Shown: positions 5,447-5,873 of the stretch, piece by piece | Layout: the number at the start of each line of letters is the position of its first letter | Position numbering within the stretch: position 1 is the stretch's first letter | Assembly (NCBI GenBank): GCA_900759225.1 | Contig: CAAEUM010000049.1 | Span: 1-5,873, forward strand | DNA: 5,873 nt | Reading direction: 5' to 3' | Source of the DNA: Lachnospiraceae bacterium | Lineage (GTDB): Bacteria; Bacillota; Clostridia; Lachnospirales; Lachnospiraceae | Made by a program: the position numbers and the translations under genes | Notes under the pieces: generated by a model | What the model was told of the DNA's origin: nothing | The model's database searches: none | The model's input: only the letters and a program-made list of their open reading frames with translations

Positions 5447-5873
5447 ATGAAAAAAGCACTTCAGTTCGCCCTGATCAAAACAATCCCCATTCTTCTTGGC
5501 TACCTGTTCTTAGGGATCGCCTACGGACTCCTGCTGCAAAAAAGCGGCTGGGGGATTTTCTGGGCCTTTCTCACCAGCTTTCTTATTTATGCCGGTTCCA
5601 TGCAGTTTGCCCTTGTAGGGATCCTTACCGGCGGCCTAAGCTATCTTACCACTGCTGTTATGACCCTGTTTATCAACAGCCGCCATGCCTTTTACGGCCT
5701 TTCTTTTATCGAAAGGTTCCGCAAAATGAAGGGCTGCTATCCTTATATGGTATGCTCCCTGACAGATGAGACCTACTCCCTTTTATGTTCCCTGCAAAAA
5801 CCAAAGGATTTCACCGAAAGCCAGTGGAAACAGGCCACCTTTTTTATTTCTCTTGCTGACCACTGCTACTGGA
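5447..5873 (+). CDS. azlC: AzlC-family branched-chain amino acid permease, N-terminal part
   Basis: The gene is cut by the window edge; 142 residues are visible of a family usually near 230-240. AzlC is the large membrane subunit that works with the small AzlD protein to export branched-chain amino acids. In Bacillus its operon is controlled by the Lrp-like AzlB. Visible family marks are a hydrophobic helix at 12-30 (PILLGYLFLGIAYGLLL), AGSMQFALVGILTGG (49-63), the conserved FINSRHAFYGLSF (75-87) and LTDETYSLL (105-113). At least three membrane segments are seen. The start follows AAGGAG with a 10-base spacer. It is divergent from glnS, with a repeat element between them. AzlD would be expected just beyond the right edge. 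No AzlB-like regulator gene is present in this window. Confidence 0.93.
   Translation, partial: MKKALQFALIKTIPILLGYLFLGIAYGLLLQKSGWGIFWAFLTSFLIYAGSMQFALVGILTGGLSYLTTAVMTLFINSRHAFYGLSFIERFRKMKGCYPYMVCSLTDETYSLLCSLQKPKDFTESQWKQATFFISLADHCYW

Noticed and set aside
1..5873. CRISPR array, tRNA, rRNA, transposase or defence genes
   Set aside because: No regularly spaced repeats, no cloverleaf or rRNA-like sequence and no recombinase or nuclease motif was seen on either strand.

Overview
The window looks like chromosomal DNA of a low-to-moderate GC Firmicute, most likely a Clostridia member of the Lachnospiraceae type. This rests on strong AGGAGG-like ribosome binding sites, sigma-A style promoters, a CIRCE heat-shock operator, a stand-alone GlnRS, a MocR regulator and an AzlC permease. 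The genus assignment is an inference from protein style, not from a search.

Layout from left to right. Positions 1-333 are a divergent regulatory region. A CIRCE (HrcA) operator sits at the very edge and probably controls a chaperone gene read leftwards off the window. It is followed by a hairpin-rich repeat element (55-173) and a promoter and leader for the next gene. Positions 334-1005 (+) encode an unrecognised small protein with an N-terminal membrane segment and a very acidic tail. It converges on a two-gene minus-strand unit: a MocR/GntR-aminotransferase regulator (1894-3309), then a membrane-anchored MORN-like protein (1052-1882). The MORN-like gene's ribosome binding site overlaps the regulator's stop codon. 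A two-way terminator separates the convergent genes. Upstream of the regulator, also on the minus strand, is glnS (3368-5062), ending in a Rho-independent terminator that lies inside the short gap before the regulator. Positions 5063-5446 are a second divergent region, with the glnS promoter, a second copy of the repeat element (5184-5336) and the promoter of azlC. azlC (5447 onward, +) runs off the right edge.

Functionally the genes are mostly unrelated housekeeping or accessory units: tRNA-Gln charging, branched-chain amino acid export, and a PLP-binding regulator with no metabolic neighbour. The most interesting non-coding signal is the pair of related inverted-repeat elements. Each lies between two divergently read promoters, and each is in the same orientation relative to the gene at its CTGAACTG end (the 334 gene and glnS). 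They share terminal repeats, an internal 20-base block (17 of 20 matching) and the hairpin-tip sequence AAGCAAGCTT, so they are copies of one dispersed family. I see no phage, transposase, CRISPR or defence system.
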